Assembly (NCBI RefSeq): GCF_000278725.1
Contig: NZ_ALCA01000105.1
Coordinates: 1 to 47,955 of the forward strand
Direction: 5' to 3'
Length of the DNA stretch: 47,955 bases
Source: Actinomyces sp. ICM47
Lineage (GTDB): Bacteria > Actinomycetota > Actinomycetes > Actinomycetales > Actinomycetaceae
The position numbers and the translations under genes were made by a program. The notes under the pieces are model-generated. The model did no database searches and had not been told where the DNA came from. It saw only the letters and a list, made by a program, of their open reading frames with translations. Positions within the stretch are counted from its first letter, which is position 1; each line of letters begins with the position of its first letter. Below are positions 37,755 to 46,698 of this stretch, in pieces.

Positions 37755-39152
37755 ATGCGGACATCAGCGCAGTGGATTGCTGAGGCGGTTTCTGGCCGCC
37801 TCGTGGGAAACGACGTGGGCGTCACCGGAAGCGTGGTGACCGATTCCCGAGAGGCGCAGGCGGGGTCGCTGTACGTCGCGCGTCGCGGTGAGAGTGCCGA
37901 CGGGCACGCCTTCGTGGCCGGTGCCGTGGAGCGCGGAGCGGTCGCCGTCATCGTCGAGCATGAGGTTGACGAGGCTGTGGCACAGATCGTCGTCGAGGAT
38001 TCGACTGAGGCGCTGGGTGCCCTTGCTCGCGCGCACGTCGAGGCGCTGCGATCCACTGGGGCGCTGGACGTCATCGCGATGACGGGGTCCGTGGGCAAGA
38101 CGACCACGAAGGACTTGCTCTTCCAGATCATGAGCGCTGACGGGCCGACGGTGGCTCCCAAGCTGTCGTTCAACAATGAGGTCGGGCTGCCCCTGACTGT
38201 CCTGCAGGCTGACGAGACGACGCGACACTTGGTCCTGGAGATGGGTGCGTCGGGTCCCGGCCATATCACGTACCTGACGGATATTGTTTCCCCGGACGTG
38301 GCCATTGAGCTGTGTGTGGGCCATGCTCACGTGGGTGGCTTCGGCGGTTTCGAGGGCGTTGCTGCCGCGAAGGCCGAACTCATCAAGGGCACCCGTCCCG
38401 GCGGGCCTGTCATTCTCAACACCGACGATCCGAACGTCGAGGCGATGGCTCCTCTGGCGACTGGCACGATTGTTCGCTTCTCTGCTTCGGGCAACGAGCG
38501 CGCGGACGTGCGCGCGTGCGACGTGCACATGGACCGCGCGGATCGTGCGTCCTTCACTCTGGTGACGCCTGAGGGCAGTGCCGAGGTTTCGCTGGCAATT
38601 GTTGGCCGCCACCACGTGGCCAATGCGTTGGCGGCCGCCGCGGGTGCCCTTACCCTGGGCGTGGACCTGGAGACCGTGGCCAAGGTGCTCTCGAACGCCC
38701 GCGCCCTGAGTCCCCACCGCATGGATGTGCATGAGCTCGCCGTGGATGGCTGCGAGCTCACTCTCATCGACGACTCCTACAACGCGAACCTCGACTCGAT
38801 GCGCGCGGGGATCGCCGCGCTCGCATCGATCGGCGCTGAGTCCCGGAAGATCGCGGTCCTGGGGGAGATGCTCGAGCTGGGGGAGGACTCTCAACCTCTG
38901 CATGAGCAGGTTGGCGCGATGGTTGCCGAGGCGGGCGTAGAGACGCTTATTGGCCTGGGTGCCGACGCGCACTACTATCTGGAGGGAGCCAGCGCGGTGA
39001 CCAACCGTGTGGTTGCGGAAGATCCTGCCGACGCAGCCCGCCTGGCTCTGGAATTCGCTGCGGACGGTGCCGTCGTCCTGGTGAAGGGTTCTTTTGGTTC
39101 ATATTCATGGCAGGTGGCTGACATCCTGCGGGAGAAGGGAATGACCCGGTGA
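37755..39152 (+). CDS. murF: UDP-N-acetylmuramoyl-tripeptide--D-alanyl-D-alanine ligase
   Basis: A 465-residue cytoplasmic ligase that adds D-Ala-D-Ala to the UDP-MurNAc-tripeptide. The ATP loop TGSVGKTTTK is near residue 110, NEVGLPLTVLQA (MurF-specific) follows, and DDSYNANLDSMRAGI and VLGEMLELG mark the C-terminal domain. These distinguish it from MurE. GAAGGAGAAG precedes the ATG. It overlaps mraY by 4 bp (GTGA). Confidence 0.96.
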   Translation: MRTSAQWIAEAVSGRLVGNDVGVTGSVVTDSREAQAGSLYVARRGESADGHAFVAGAVERGAVAVIVEHEVDEAVAQIVVEDSTEALGALARAHVEALRSTGALDVIAMTGSVGKTTTKDLLFQIMSADGPTVAPKLSFNNEVGLPLTVLQADETTRHLVLEMGASGPGHITYLTDIVSPDVAIELCVGHAHVGGFGGFEGVAAAKAELIKGTRPGGPVILNTDDPNVEAMAPLATGTIVRFSASGNERADVRACDVHMDRADRASFTLVTPEGSAEVSLAIVGRHHVANALAAAAGALTLGVDLETVAKVLSNARALSPHRMDVHELAVDGCELTLIDDSYNANLDSMRAGIAALASIGAESRKIAVLGEMLELGEDSQPLHEQVGAMVAEAGVETLIGLGADAHYYLEGASAVTNRVVAEDPADAARLALEFAADGAVVLVKGSFGSYSWQVADILREKGMTR

Positions 39153-40234
39153 TTGGTCTTATCGCTGCGTTCATCATCGCGATGGCGCTGTCTGTGATGG
39201 GCACACCGCTGCTCATCCGTTTCCTGGTGCTGCATCACTACGGCCAATTCATCCGCCAGGATGGGCCGACGCAGCACCTGACGAAGCGTGGAACGCCGAC
39301 GATGGGCGGCGTTGTGATCATCCTGGCGACCGTGGTCGCCTGGCTGATTGGTGCGCTCGTCGCGGGTGCTGGCCCCTCGTGGTCGGGCATCCTGCTGGCC
39401 TTCCTCTTTGTGGGCCTAGGAACCATTGGTCTCCTTGATGACGGCATCAAGATCATGCGTCAGCGCTCGCTGGGCTTGCACCCCTCGGGCAAGATTGTCG
39501 GCCAGGTCGCCGTCGCCTCCCTGTTCGCGGGTGGCACTCTGATCCGGCCCAACGAGTTCGGTGAACTCGCGGGTACGCTGGAGATCTCCTTCGCCCGTCC
39601 GACGCCGCTGACTCTCGGATTCGCCGGCATGGTCATCGGTGTCATCCTCTACCTCATCTGGACGAACCTCATCGTCACGGCCTGGTCGAACGCCACCAAC
39701 CTGACGGACGGCCTGGACGGCCTGGCGGCGGGTGTGTCGATCTTCGTCTTCGGTGCCTACACCTTCATCGCCTACTTCCAGCGTATTCAGGCGTGCACGC
39801 AGCCGGACGTGAACCGTGCGGCCTGCTATTCGACGCGTGACCCGCTGGACCTGGCGATCTTCTGCGCCGCTCTCATCGGTGCGCTCGCCGGCTTCCTGTG
39901 GTGGAACGCGTCCCCCGCGCAGATCTTCATGGGCGACACGGGTTCCCTGGCCCTCGGTGGTGCCGTGGCCGGCCTGTCGATCCTCACCCAGACGCAGCTT
40001 CTTGCCATCGTCGTCGGTGGTCTGTTCGTGGCAGTCGTTCTGTCCGACGTCATTCAGATCAGCGTCTTCAAGGCGACGGGTAAGCGGGTCTTCCGCATGG
40101 CACCCTTGCACCACCACTTCGAGCTTATGGGCTGGAAGGAAGTCACCATCGTCATCCGCTTCTGGCTGATCGCCGCGATTATCGCTGTCACCGGCGCGGG
40201 TATCTTCTACGCCGAGTGGGTGTCTGCTCGATGA
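39149..40234 (+). CDS. mraY: Phospho-N-acetylmuramoyl-pentapeptide-transferase
   Basis: A 361-residue multi-span membrane enzyme that moves phospho-MurNAc-pentapeptide to undecaprenyl phosphate, making lipid I. The family motifs are LDDGIKIMRQRSLG (Asp pair), NATNLTDGLDGLAAG, FMGDTGSLALGG, and the loop MAPLHHHFELMGW with its three histidines. About ten membrane segments are expected. The GTG start overlaps murF by 4 bp, and its stop overlaps murD. Confidence 0.97.
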   Translation: MIGLIAAFIIAMALSVMGTPLLIRFLVLHHYGQFIRQDGPTQHLTKRGTPTMGGVVIILATVVAWLIGALVAGAGPSWSGILLAFLFVGLGTIGLLDDGIKIMRQRSLGLHPSGKIVGQVAVASLFAGGTLIRPNEFGELAGTLEISFARPTPLTLGFAGMVIGVILYLIWTNLIVTAWSNATNLTDGLDGLAAGVSIFVFGAYTFIAYFQRIQACTQPDVNRAACYSTRDPLDLAIFCAALIGALAGFLWWNASPAQIFMGDTGSLALGGAVAGLSILTQTQLLAIVVGGLFVAVVLSDVIQISVFKATGKRVFRMAPLHHHFELMGWKEVTIVIRFWLIAAIIAVTGAGIFYAEWVSAR

Positions 40235-41676
40235 GCCGCAGTGCTGCTGTTATCGGCTGGGGTAAGTCCGGCCAGGGTGCCGCGGGCGCTCTTCTGTCCC
40301 GCGACTGGTGCGTGAGCGCTTTTGCGGCTGGCCCCGCCGCGACGCTGTTTTTCGACGAGGTCGCGGACGTTTGCGTCCACGTTGAGGAGGACGCAGACGC
40401 CTTGGTGCGCGCGGTGCTGGAGGCACGCCCCGACCTCGTCGTCGTTTCCCCCGGTATCCCCGCGCATCACCCCGTGTTCGAGGCCTGCGCGCAGGCGGGA
40501 ATCGACCTGTGGGGCGAGGTGGAGTTGGCCTGGCGTCTCCAGGAGGAGGGGCCTCACGCCGGTCGCCCGTGGTTGACTGTGACGGGCACGAACGGCAAGA
40601 CGACGACGGTTGGCATGCTGGGGGAGATCCTGCGCGCATCGGGTGTCAAGGCCGAGGAAGTCGGCAATATCGGCACCCCGATCACGCGCGCGATTGACTC
40701 CGACGCCGAGGTATTCGCCGTTGAGCTGTCGAGCTTCCAGCTGCATACCGCCTACACGGTACGCCCGCTTGCTTCCATCTGCCTGAACGTGGACGCCGAT
40801 CACCTCGATTGGCACGGCAGCGTCGAAGCGTATGCGGCCGACAAGGCGCGCGTGTACGAGAACACGGTGCGCGCCTGCGTGTACCCCGCTGCGGATCGCA
40901 CGGTTGAGGCCATGGTGGAGAACGCGGACGTCGTGGAGGGGGCTCGGGCGATTGGCCTGACGCTCGGTGCCCCGACTGTCTCGCAGTTTGGCATCGTTGA
41001 AGGCCTGCTGGTGGATCGCGCGTTCGTCGACGACCGTCACCGTCACGCGATCGCTCTGGCCCATATTTCCGACCTGGCGGATGCATACGGAGACCATCCT
41101 TCGCCCGCAGTTCTCTCGGACGCGCTGGCTGCAGCGGCCCTGGCGCGGGCCTACGGCGTTGAACCCGAGGCCGTGGAGGCGGGCTTGCGAGCCTTCCGCC
41201 CCGCCGGTCACCGCCGAGCCGTCGTCGCGCGCGCTGCAGACCTGACGTGGATCGACGACTCGAAGGCGACGAACGCCCACGCTGCCCGTGCCTCGCTGGC
41301 CGGGTTGCCCCCGCGCAGCGCCATCTGGATCGTCGGCGGCGACCCGAAGGGGCAGGATTTCGCGGAACTCATTAGCCAGGTCGAGCCGACCCTGCGTGGC
41401 GTGGTTGTGATCGGCGCGGATCGCAGCGTGCTCGTCAAGGAGCTGGCGGCCTGCGCCCCCGACGTTCCTTTCGTCGAGGTGGACGGCCACGAGGATTGGA
41501 TGTTCTCCGTCGTCAACGAGGCCGTGGCTCTGTCACGTCCGGGTGACACCGTGGTGCTCGCCCCGGCCTGCGCGTCGTGGGATCAGTTCGACAACTATGG
41601 TCAGCGCGGCGACGTCTTCGCCGACGCGGTGCGGCGCCTGGCGGCCCAGTGGGGGAGCGCGGGTGGCGACGAATAA
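40231..41676 (+). CDS. murD: UDP-N-acetylmuramoylalanine--D-glutamate ligase
   Basis: A 481-residue cytoplasmic ligase that adds D-Glu to UDP-MurNAc-L-Ala. An N-terminal Rossmann-like domain (AAVIGWGKSGQGAAGAL), the ATP loop TVTGTNGKTTTVGML, VELSSFQLH and DDSKATNAHAA are MurD signatures. ATG 40231 overlaps the mraY stop (ATGA); a GTG 15 bp further up is possible. The end overlaps ftsW by 14 bp. Confidence 0.95.
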   Translation: MSRSAAVIGWGKSGQGAAGALLSRDWCVSAFAAGPAATLFFDEVADVCVHVEEDADALVRAVLEARPDLVVVSPGIPAHHPVFEACAQAGIDLWGEVELAWRLQEEGPHAGRPWLTVTGTNGKTTTVGMLGEILRASGVKAEEVGNIGTPITRAIDSDAEVFAVELSSFQLHTAYTVRPLASICLNVDADHLDWHGSVEAYAADKARVYENTVRACVYPAADRTVEAMVENADVVEGARAIGLTLGAPTVSQFGIVEGLLVDRAFVDDRHRHAIALAHISDLADAYGDHPSPAVLSDALAAAALARAYGVEPEAVEAGLRAFRPAGHRRAVVARAADLTWIDDSKATNAHAARASLAGLPPRSAIWIVGGDPKGQDFAELISQVEPTLRGVVVIGADRSVLVKELAACAPDVPFVEVDGHEDWMFSVVNEAVALSRPGDTVVLAPACASWDQFDNYGQRGDVFADAVRRLAAQWGSAGGDE

Positions 41677-42919
41677 GCGCGGTTGGCACATTCCGACGGT
41701 GAACGTTCCCCGAATCCGTTTCGGGTCGGGGCAGGAGCACCAGGCGAATCCGGTGATGACTTATTTTCTGGTCATCATTCCGGCTCTGATGCTCTCGTTT
41801 TTCGGTCTCGTCATGGGCTTTTCCGCGCAGACGGTGACGTCGATCGCCGAGGGGGAAAATCCGTATACGGCGTACGCGCGTCCGCTCCTTATCATTGTGT
41901 CATCGCTTGTGATTGCGGCGATTGTTCAGCTGATTCCGCAGCGCGCGCTGATGACCATGGCCGCCCCGTTGTTTCTGTTTGCGCTTGTTTTTCAGAGCCT
42001 CGTTATTACTCCGCTCGGGCGCTCGGAGGGCGGCAACGCGAACTGGGTGAAGATGGGGCCGATCATGGCTCAGCCGTCAGAGCTGCTGAAACTGGCGCTC
42101 GTCGTTTTCCTCGCGTGGATTGTCGCGAAGTCCGCGTCGAAGCGCTCGGATGTGAAAGCAATGAGTATCGCGGTTGTACTGCCCATTCTCGTTGCGCTGG
42201 GCGCGGTCATGCTGGGTCGCGACATGGGCACGGCGATGGTTGTCGCCATGGGTGCGCTGGGGGCCGTGTGGGTCGCGGGCCTTCCCAAGCGTTGGTTTGG
42301 TGTCCTCCTGATGCTGGCGATTCCGACTCTGGTTCTGCTCGTGTTGTCGAATCCGACGCGTATTCGTCGCGTCCTCGCAGTGCTGCCGGGTACGTCGAAG
42401 GGGCCGGACGAGTCCGCGCCCGAGCAGATCGACCACTCGCTGTGGGCGCTGGGTTCGGGTGGCCTGACGGGCCTTGGGCCGGGTGCATCGCGTGAGAAGT
42501 GGAACTACCTGCAGGCGGCGCACACGGACTTCATTTTCGCGATCGTTGGCGAGGAGTTCGGCCTGCTCGGCACGTTTGCGGTGCTGCTGTGTTTGGCGCT
42601 GCTCGTGTGGGGTATGTTCCGCGTGGCGCGCGAGGCCGAGGATCTTTTCGTGGTGATTGCGGCCTCTGGTGTCGGCACGTGGATTGGCGTGCAGACCGTT
42701 ATTAATGTCTTGTCGGTGACGGGCGTGGGTCCGGTCATCGGCGTGCCCCTGCCGCTCGTGTCTTACGGCGGCTCGTCTTTCCTGTTCACGATCACCTCAG
42801 TGGCGGTCGTGGCGTCCTTTGCGCGTGCGCGCGCGGGGATGTGGATGATTGGGAGGCCGGACGAGGCCTCGGCTGGTCGCGACCCGCGGGTGGCACCCCG
42901 CAGGCGCTCCGCTCGATAA
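41663..42919 (+). CDS. ftsW: Septal peptidoglycan glycosyltransferase FtsW
   Basis: A 418-residue SEDS polymerase with about ten membrane segments, working with FtsI at the septum. GNANWVKMGPIMAQPSELLK, the catalytic-region WNYLQAAHTDFIFAIVGEEF with the essential Asp, and VPLPLVSYGGSSFL are conserved signatures. The cytoplasmic C-terminus is short and basic (RRRSAR). The GTG at 41663, inside the end of murD, has GGGGGAGCG upstream and gives the usual N-terminus; the longer upstream frame is spurious. Confidence 0.95.
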   Translation: MATNKRGWHIPTVNVPRIRFGSGQEHQANPVMTYFLVIIPALMLSFFGLVMGFSAQTVTSIAEGENPYTAYARPLLIIVSSLVIAAIVQLIPQRALMTMAAPLFLFALVFQSLVITPLGRSEGGNANWVKMGPIMAQPSELLKLALVVFLAWIVAKSASKRSDVKAMSIAVVLPILVALGAVMLGRDMGTAMVVAMGALGAVWVAGLPKRWFGVLLMLAIPTLVLLVLSNPTRIRRVLAVLPGTSKGPDESAPEQIDHSLWALGSGGLTGLGPGASREKWNYLQAAHTDFIFAIVGEEFGLLGTFAVLLCLALLVWGMFRVAREAEDLFVVIAASGVGTWIGVQTVINVLSVTGVGPVIGVPLPLVSYGGSSFLFTITSVAVVASFARARAGMWMIGRPDEASAGRDPRVAPRRRSAR

Positions 42920-42953
42920 ACTTTCAGCTCACGCTTGCGTTAAGGAGACGCTT

Positions 42954-44078
42954 ATGGTCAAGGTTGTGATGGCTGGCGGCGGAACCGCCGGCCACGTGAA
43001 TCCTCTTTTGGCGACGGCCGCGCAGCTGCGCGACAGTGGCGCCGAGGTGGTTGTGCTGGGCACGAAGGCGGGCCTGGAGGCGGACCTGGTTCCGGCCGCA
43101 GGGTTCCCGCTTGTGGAGATCCCGCGCGTACCGCTCCCGCGTCGCCCCTCGCTGGCTTTCTTCACGTTGCCCTCTCGCTTCTCGGATGCGGTCACGCGCT
43201 GTGAGCAGGCGCTTGAGGGCGCGGACGTGCTGGTGGGCTTTGGCGGCTACGTGTCGACCCCCGCCTATATCGCTGCGAAGCGCGCTGGCGTTCCGATCGT
43301 CATCCACGAGCAGAACGCGCGTCCGGGCCTGGCGAATAAGGTGGGTGCGCGCAACGCGCGGGTCGTCGCTCTGACGTTCCCCTCGTCGCCGCTGGCTGCT
43401 CGCGTGGGTGAGACGGTTGTGACCGGCTTGCCGCTGCGTTCCGCCATTGCTGATCTGGCGAACCGTCGCGCAACCTCCGAGGGGGCTGCGCAGGCGCGCC
43501 GCGAGGCCGCTGAACGCCTGGGGGTTGACCCCGAGGCTCCGACCCTGCTTGTGACCGGTGGATCGCTGGGGGCGCTCCACGTGAACGAGTCGATGACGGG
43601 CGGCGCGGATGCGCTGCCCGAGGGCGCGCAGGTCGTGCACCTGACGGGTCGCGGCAAGGACGAGCCGGTACGCGCCGCCGTTGAGGCCGCCGGTGTTTCG
43701 GATCGCTGGCACGTCATTGATTACCTGACGACGATGGAGGACGCGCTGGCGGTGGCGGACCTGGTCGTGTGTCGTTCGGGCGCGGGCACGGTCGCCGAGA
43801 TGGAGGCCCTGGGGCTTCCGTGCATCTACGTGCCGCTGCCGATTGGTAACGGTGAGCAGCGCCTCAACGCTAAGGACCACGTTGAGGCGGGTGGCGCGCA
43901 GCTCATCGATGACAAGGATTTCACCGCCGACTTTGTGCGCAGCAACGTCTTCCCGCTGCTGGGGTCGACGCGTCTGGCGGAGATGGCGGCTGCGTCGCAG
44001 TCGCTGGGGCGTGCGGGCGCGGCTCGCGCGCTGGCGGATCTGGCATTGGCACAGGTGAAGGAGGACGGCCATGAGTGA
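42954..44078 (+). CDS. murG: Lipid II synthase (GlcNAc transferase)
   Basis: A 374-residue peripheral membrane GT-B enzyme adding GlcNAc to lipid I. GGGTAGHVN is at residues 8-16, GFGGYVSTPAYIAA and HEQNARPGLANK follow, GGSLGALHVNE starts the C-terminal domain and VCRSGAGTVAEMEALGLP binds UDP-GlcNAc. TAAGGAGA lies before ATG 42954. A 34-bp gap separates it from ftsW; it overlaps murC by 8 bp. Confidence 0.96.
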   Translation: MVKVVMAGGGTAGHVNPLLATAAQLRDSGAEVVVLGTKAGLEADLVPAAGFPLVEIPRVPLPRRPSLAFFTLPSRFSDAVTRCEQALEGADVLVGFGGYVSTPAYIAAKRAGVPIVIHEQNARPGLANKVGARNARVVALTFPSSPLAARVGETVVTGLPLRSAIADLANRRATSEGAAQARREAAERLGVDPEAPTLLVTGGSLGALHVNESMTGGADALPEGAQVVHLTGRGKDEPVRAAVEAAGVSDRWHVIDYLTTMEDALAVADLVVCRSGAGTVAEMEALGLPCIYVPLPIGNGEQRLNAKDHVEAGGAQLIDDKDFTADFVRSNVFPLLGSTRLAEMAAASQSLGRAGAARALADLALAQVKEDGHE

Positions 44079-45462
44079 GCCGACGCTGCAGGATCGTTTC
44101 CATCTGATTGGTATCGGCGGCGCGGGAATGAGCGTCGTCGCGGAGCTGTTGGCCTCGCGCGGCGCGACGGTTGAGGGGTCGGATCGTGAGGATTCCGCTG
44201 TCCTCGAGCATCTGCGTTCGGTAGGCGTGCGAGTCTACGTCGGTCATGATGCCTCCCACGTGGACCCGACTGCCGTCGTCGTGGTGTCCACGGCGATCCG
44301 CGAGAGTAACCCGGAGCTGGCGATCGCGCGTGAGCGCGGACAGCGGGTTATCCACCGCTCGCAGGCACTGGCGCTGGCCGCGTCGGGCATGCGTTTCGTC
44401 GGCGTGGCGGGCGCGCACGGCAAGACGTCGACGTCGGGCATGCTGGCGATTGCACTGGCGGTGTGCGGGCTGGATCCGTCCGTGGCGGTGGGCGGCGTTT
44501 TGCCGCAGCTGGGGACGGGCGCGCACCTGGGTGCGGGTGACGTGTTCGTCGCTGAGGCCGATGAGTCGGATGGCTCGTTCCTGAACTATTCTCCGTCCAT
44601 CGAGATCGTGACAAACGTGGAGCCCGATCATCTGGATCGCTACCACTCGCGCGAGGAGTTTGAGCAGATTTTCGTCGAGTTCGCTCGCCGCATGGTGCCC
44701 GGGGGCCTCCTGGTGACCTGCGCGGAGGACGAGGGCGCGGTGCGCTTGGCGTCCGCGGCTCGGGCCGAGGGCCTGCGCGTCGTGACCTACGGACGTGCTG
44801 GTCGTGCGCTGCACACGCCCGATGTCGTGATCTCCGACGTACGTGTCGAAGCTCGTGGTGCCACCGCTTCGCTGGCGTGGGGGGACCGCAGCGCCGAGCT
44901 GGTCATGGGAGTGCCGGGCGAGCATAACGTGCTCAACGCTGCGGGCGCGTGGGTGGCTGGTATCGAGTGTGGCCTGGATCCGCAGGCCGTTGCCGACGGA
45001 CTGGGTCAGTTCACGGGCGCGGCTCGCCGGTTTGAGGCCCGCGGCCAGGTGGGTACCCGCCGTCTCTTCGATGACTACGCGCATCACCCGACCGAGGTGG
45101 AGGCAGCGATCCGTGAGGCTCGCGTCGTCGCGGACGGGGGAGCGGTCACGGTTGTCTTCCAGCCGCATCTCTACTCGCGCACGCGTATTTTTGCGGAGCG
45201 TTTCGCCGCCGCACTGTCCGGCGCAGACCACGTTGTACTCGCGGGGATCTATGGTGCCCGCGAGGATCCGGAACCCGGCGTCGATTCGACGTTGATCTCC
45301 TCTCGCGTGCCCGGTGCTGCCTACGTTGAGGACATGCACGAGGCTGCGCGCCTCGCAGCGTCCCTGACGCCCGAGGGCGGCGTGTGTGTGACGATGGGCG
45401 CGGGGTCAATCACTCGCTGCGGCACTGACGTTCTTGACGAGTGGAAGCGGATGGAGGTATGA
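44071..45462 (+). CDS. murC: UDP-N-acetylmuramate--L-alanine ligase
   Basis: A 463-residue cytoplasmic ligase, the first amino acid addition in peptidoglycan precursor synthesis. FHLIGIGGAGMSVVAELL is the UDP-binding motif, GVAGAHGKTSTSGM the ATP loop, VAEADESDGSFLNY and the YAHHPTEVEAAI motif complete the MurC pattern. ATG 44071 overlaps murG; the stop overlaps ftsQ (ATGA). Confidence 0.97.
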   Translation: MSEPTLQDRFHLIGIGGAGMSVVAELLASRGATVEGSDREDSAVLEHLRSVGVRVYVGHDASHVDPTAVVVVSTAIRESNPELAIARERGQRVIHRSQALALAASGMRFVGVAGAHGKTSTSGMLAIALAVCGLDPSVAVGGVLPQLGTGAHLGAGDVFVAEADESDGSFLNYSPSIEIVTNVEPDHLDRYHSREEFEQIFVEFARRMVPGGLLVTCAEDEGAVRLASAARAEGLRVVTYGRAGRALHTPDVVISDVRVEARGATASLAWGDRSAELVMGVPGEHNVLNAAGAWVAGIECGLDPQAVADGLGQFTGAARRFEARGQVGTRRLFDDYAHHPTEVEAAIREARVVADGGAVTVVFQPHLYSRTRIFAERFAAALSGADHVVLAGIYGAREDPEPGVDSTLISSRVPGAAYVEDMHEAARLAASLTPEGGVCVTMGAGSITRCGTDVLDEWKRMEV

Positions 45463-46571
45463 GGCCTCCCTCCCCGAGGCGACCGGGGGGCAAGCGTGAG
45501 CGGCCCTCCGCCGTCACCAACGCTGTGGGCGACGAACCCGATGTCGGCGAGGCAGCCCCGGCCTCGTCGCGGCGGGTGCGCTCCGGGAAGGGGAGCGAGG
45601 AGCGCAGCCCTCGTGAGGGAACCCAACGCAGCGCTCGGGAGGGTTTTGCTCAGCGCAGGACTCGTGAGCGCGGAGGCGAGAAGAGTTCCCGGGAGGAGGC
45701 GCGCGAGCGTCGCGCTCGTGCGCGTGCTGAGCACGCCGCCCGCGAGCAGGGCGAGGAACGACACTCGCGCGCCGTTGAACGCCGCACGACGCGCGGTGTA
45801 CTCGCGACTCCCGTTGCGGCGGCTGACGCGGCCACGCTGCTGGGCAGCGAGGAAGCGACGGACCTGGGGGATCGGCTGCGCGAGCGCACGCGCGCGCGGC
45901 GCATGCTGTTACTGCGCCGTATCGCGGTGTCCGTGGTGACGGTCGCGTTCGTGGTTGGCGTGGGATGGCTGGCGTTCTTCTCGCCGCTGTTTGCCTTGTC
46001 GACCGGGAATATTCAGGTGACGGGTGAGGACGGCACGCTTGTGACCGTCGACTCGGTGCGTTCGTCAGTATCCCCTTTCGAGGGTGTGCCGCTCACGCGC
46101 CTGGACACGCAGGCGGTCTCGCGTGCGGTTCAGGAGAACGTGGCCGTCAAGTCGGCGTCGGTGTCTCGTCGGTGGCCGACGAGCCTCAAGGTGTCCGTGA
46201 CGATGCGCGCGGGCATCGCGGTTGAGGCTGCCGAAGGAACCTACTGGCTGGTCGACGATCAGGGTGTGCGCTTTGAACGAGTGAGCAGTGTTGGCGGATA
46301 TCCGCTTGTCACCCTCTCGGGGGATCGCGCCGCGGGAGCCTCTGATGTGGCTTCCATGTTGGGTGCGTTAGACCAGTCGACGCGTTCGCAGGTTTCCGCG
46401 ATTACCTCGACCGGAACGCAGGTGAATTTCACCCTGCGTGGAGGGCAGACTGTCAAGTGGGGAACCAGCGGAGATGCGCCCCAAAAGGCTCGGGTTCTCG
46501 CCACTTTGCTCGCGAATGTGAAGGCGACGACCTACGACGTATCGGCGCCCAATCATCCTGTGACCAGTTAG
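45459..46571 (+). CDS. ftsQ: Cell division protein FtsQ
   Basis: A 370-residue bitopic division protein. The first ~150 residues are cytoplasmic and extremely Arg/Glu-rich (for example RRTRERGGEKSSREEARERR), much longer than the usual 30-100 residues. One membrane segment lies at about 155-174, then the POTRA domain (FALSTGNIQVTGEDG, VSRRWPTSLKVSV) and the FtsQ beta domain. GGAGG is 2-6 nt before the ATG at 45459, which overlaps the murC stop. A GTG 18 bp upstream is less likely. Confidence 0.9.
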   Translation: MRPPSPRRPGGKRERPSAVTNAVGDEPDVGEAAPASSRRVRSGKGSEERSPREGTQRSAREGFAQRRTRERGGEKSSREEARERRARARAEHAAREQGEERHSRAVERRTTRGVLATPVAAADAATLLGSEEATDLGDRLRERTRARRMLLLRRIAVSVVTVAFVVGVGWLAFFSPLFALSTGNIQVTGEDGTLVTVDSVRSSVSPFEGVPLTRLDTQAVSRAVQENVAVKSASVSRRWPTSLKVSVTMRAGIAVEAAEGTYWLVDDQGVRFERVSSVGGYPLVTLSGDRAAGASDVASMLGALDQSTRSQVSAITSTGTQVNFTLRGGQTVKWGTSGDAPQKARVLATLLANVKATTYDVSAPNHPVTS

Positions 46572-46597
46572 GTCTTATCCATTGTCCGCGTGTTGGC

Positions 46598-46626
46598 TTG
46601 AAGGATTGCGCGCGGACCCCTAATTT
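46598..46626 (+). promoter_or_regulatory. ftsZ promoter
   Basis: TTGAAG (46598-46603), an exact 17-bp spacer and TAATTT (46621-46626) form a good -35/-10 pair in the 127-bp ftsQ-ftsZ gap, predicting a leader of about 66 nt. Confidence 0.65.
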
Positions 46627-46652
46627 CTTTCCGACACGAAGCACATTAAACA

Positions 46653-46674
46653 TCAACCTTCAACTAAAGGTTGA
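46653..46674 (+). promoter_or_regulatory. Hairpin in the ftsZ leader
   Basis: TCAACCTT (46653-46660) pairs perfectly with AAGGTTGA (46667-46674) around CAACTA, 25 bp before the ATG. It has no terminator tail and may be an operator or an RNA stem affecting ftsZ expression. Confidence 0.5.
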
Positions 46675-46698
46675 GGGTCTGATGCAAGGGAGACATCC

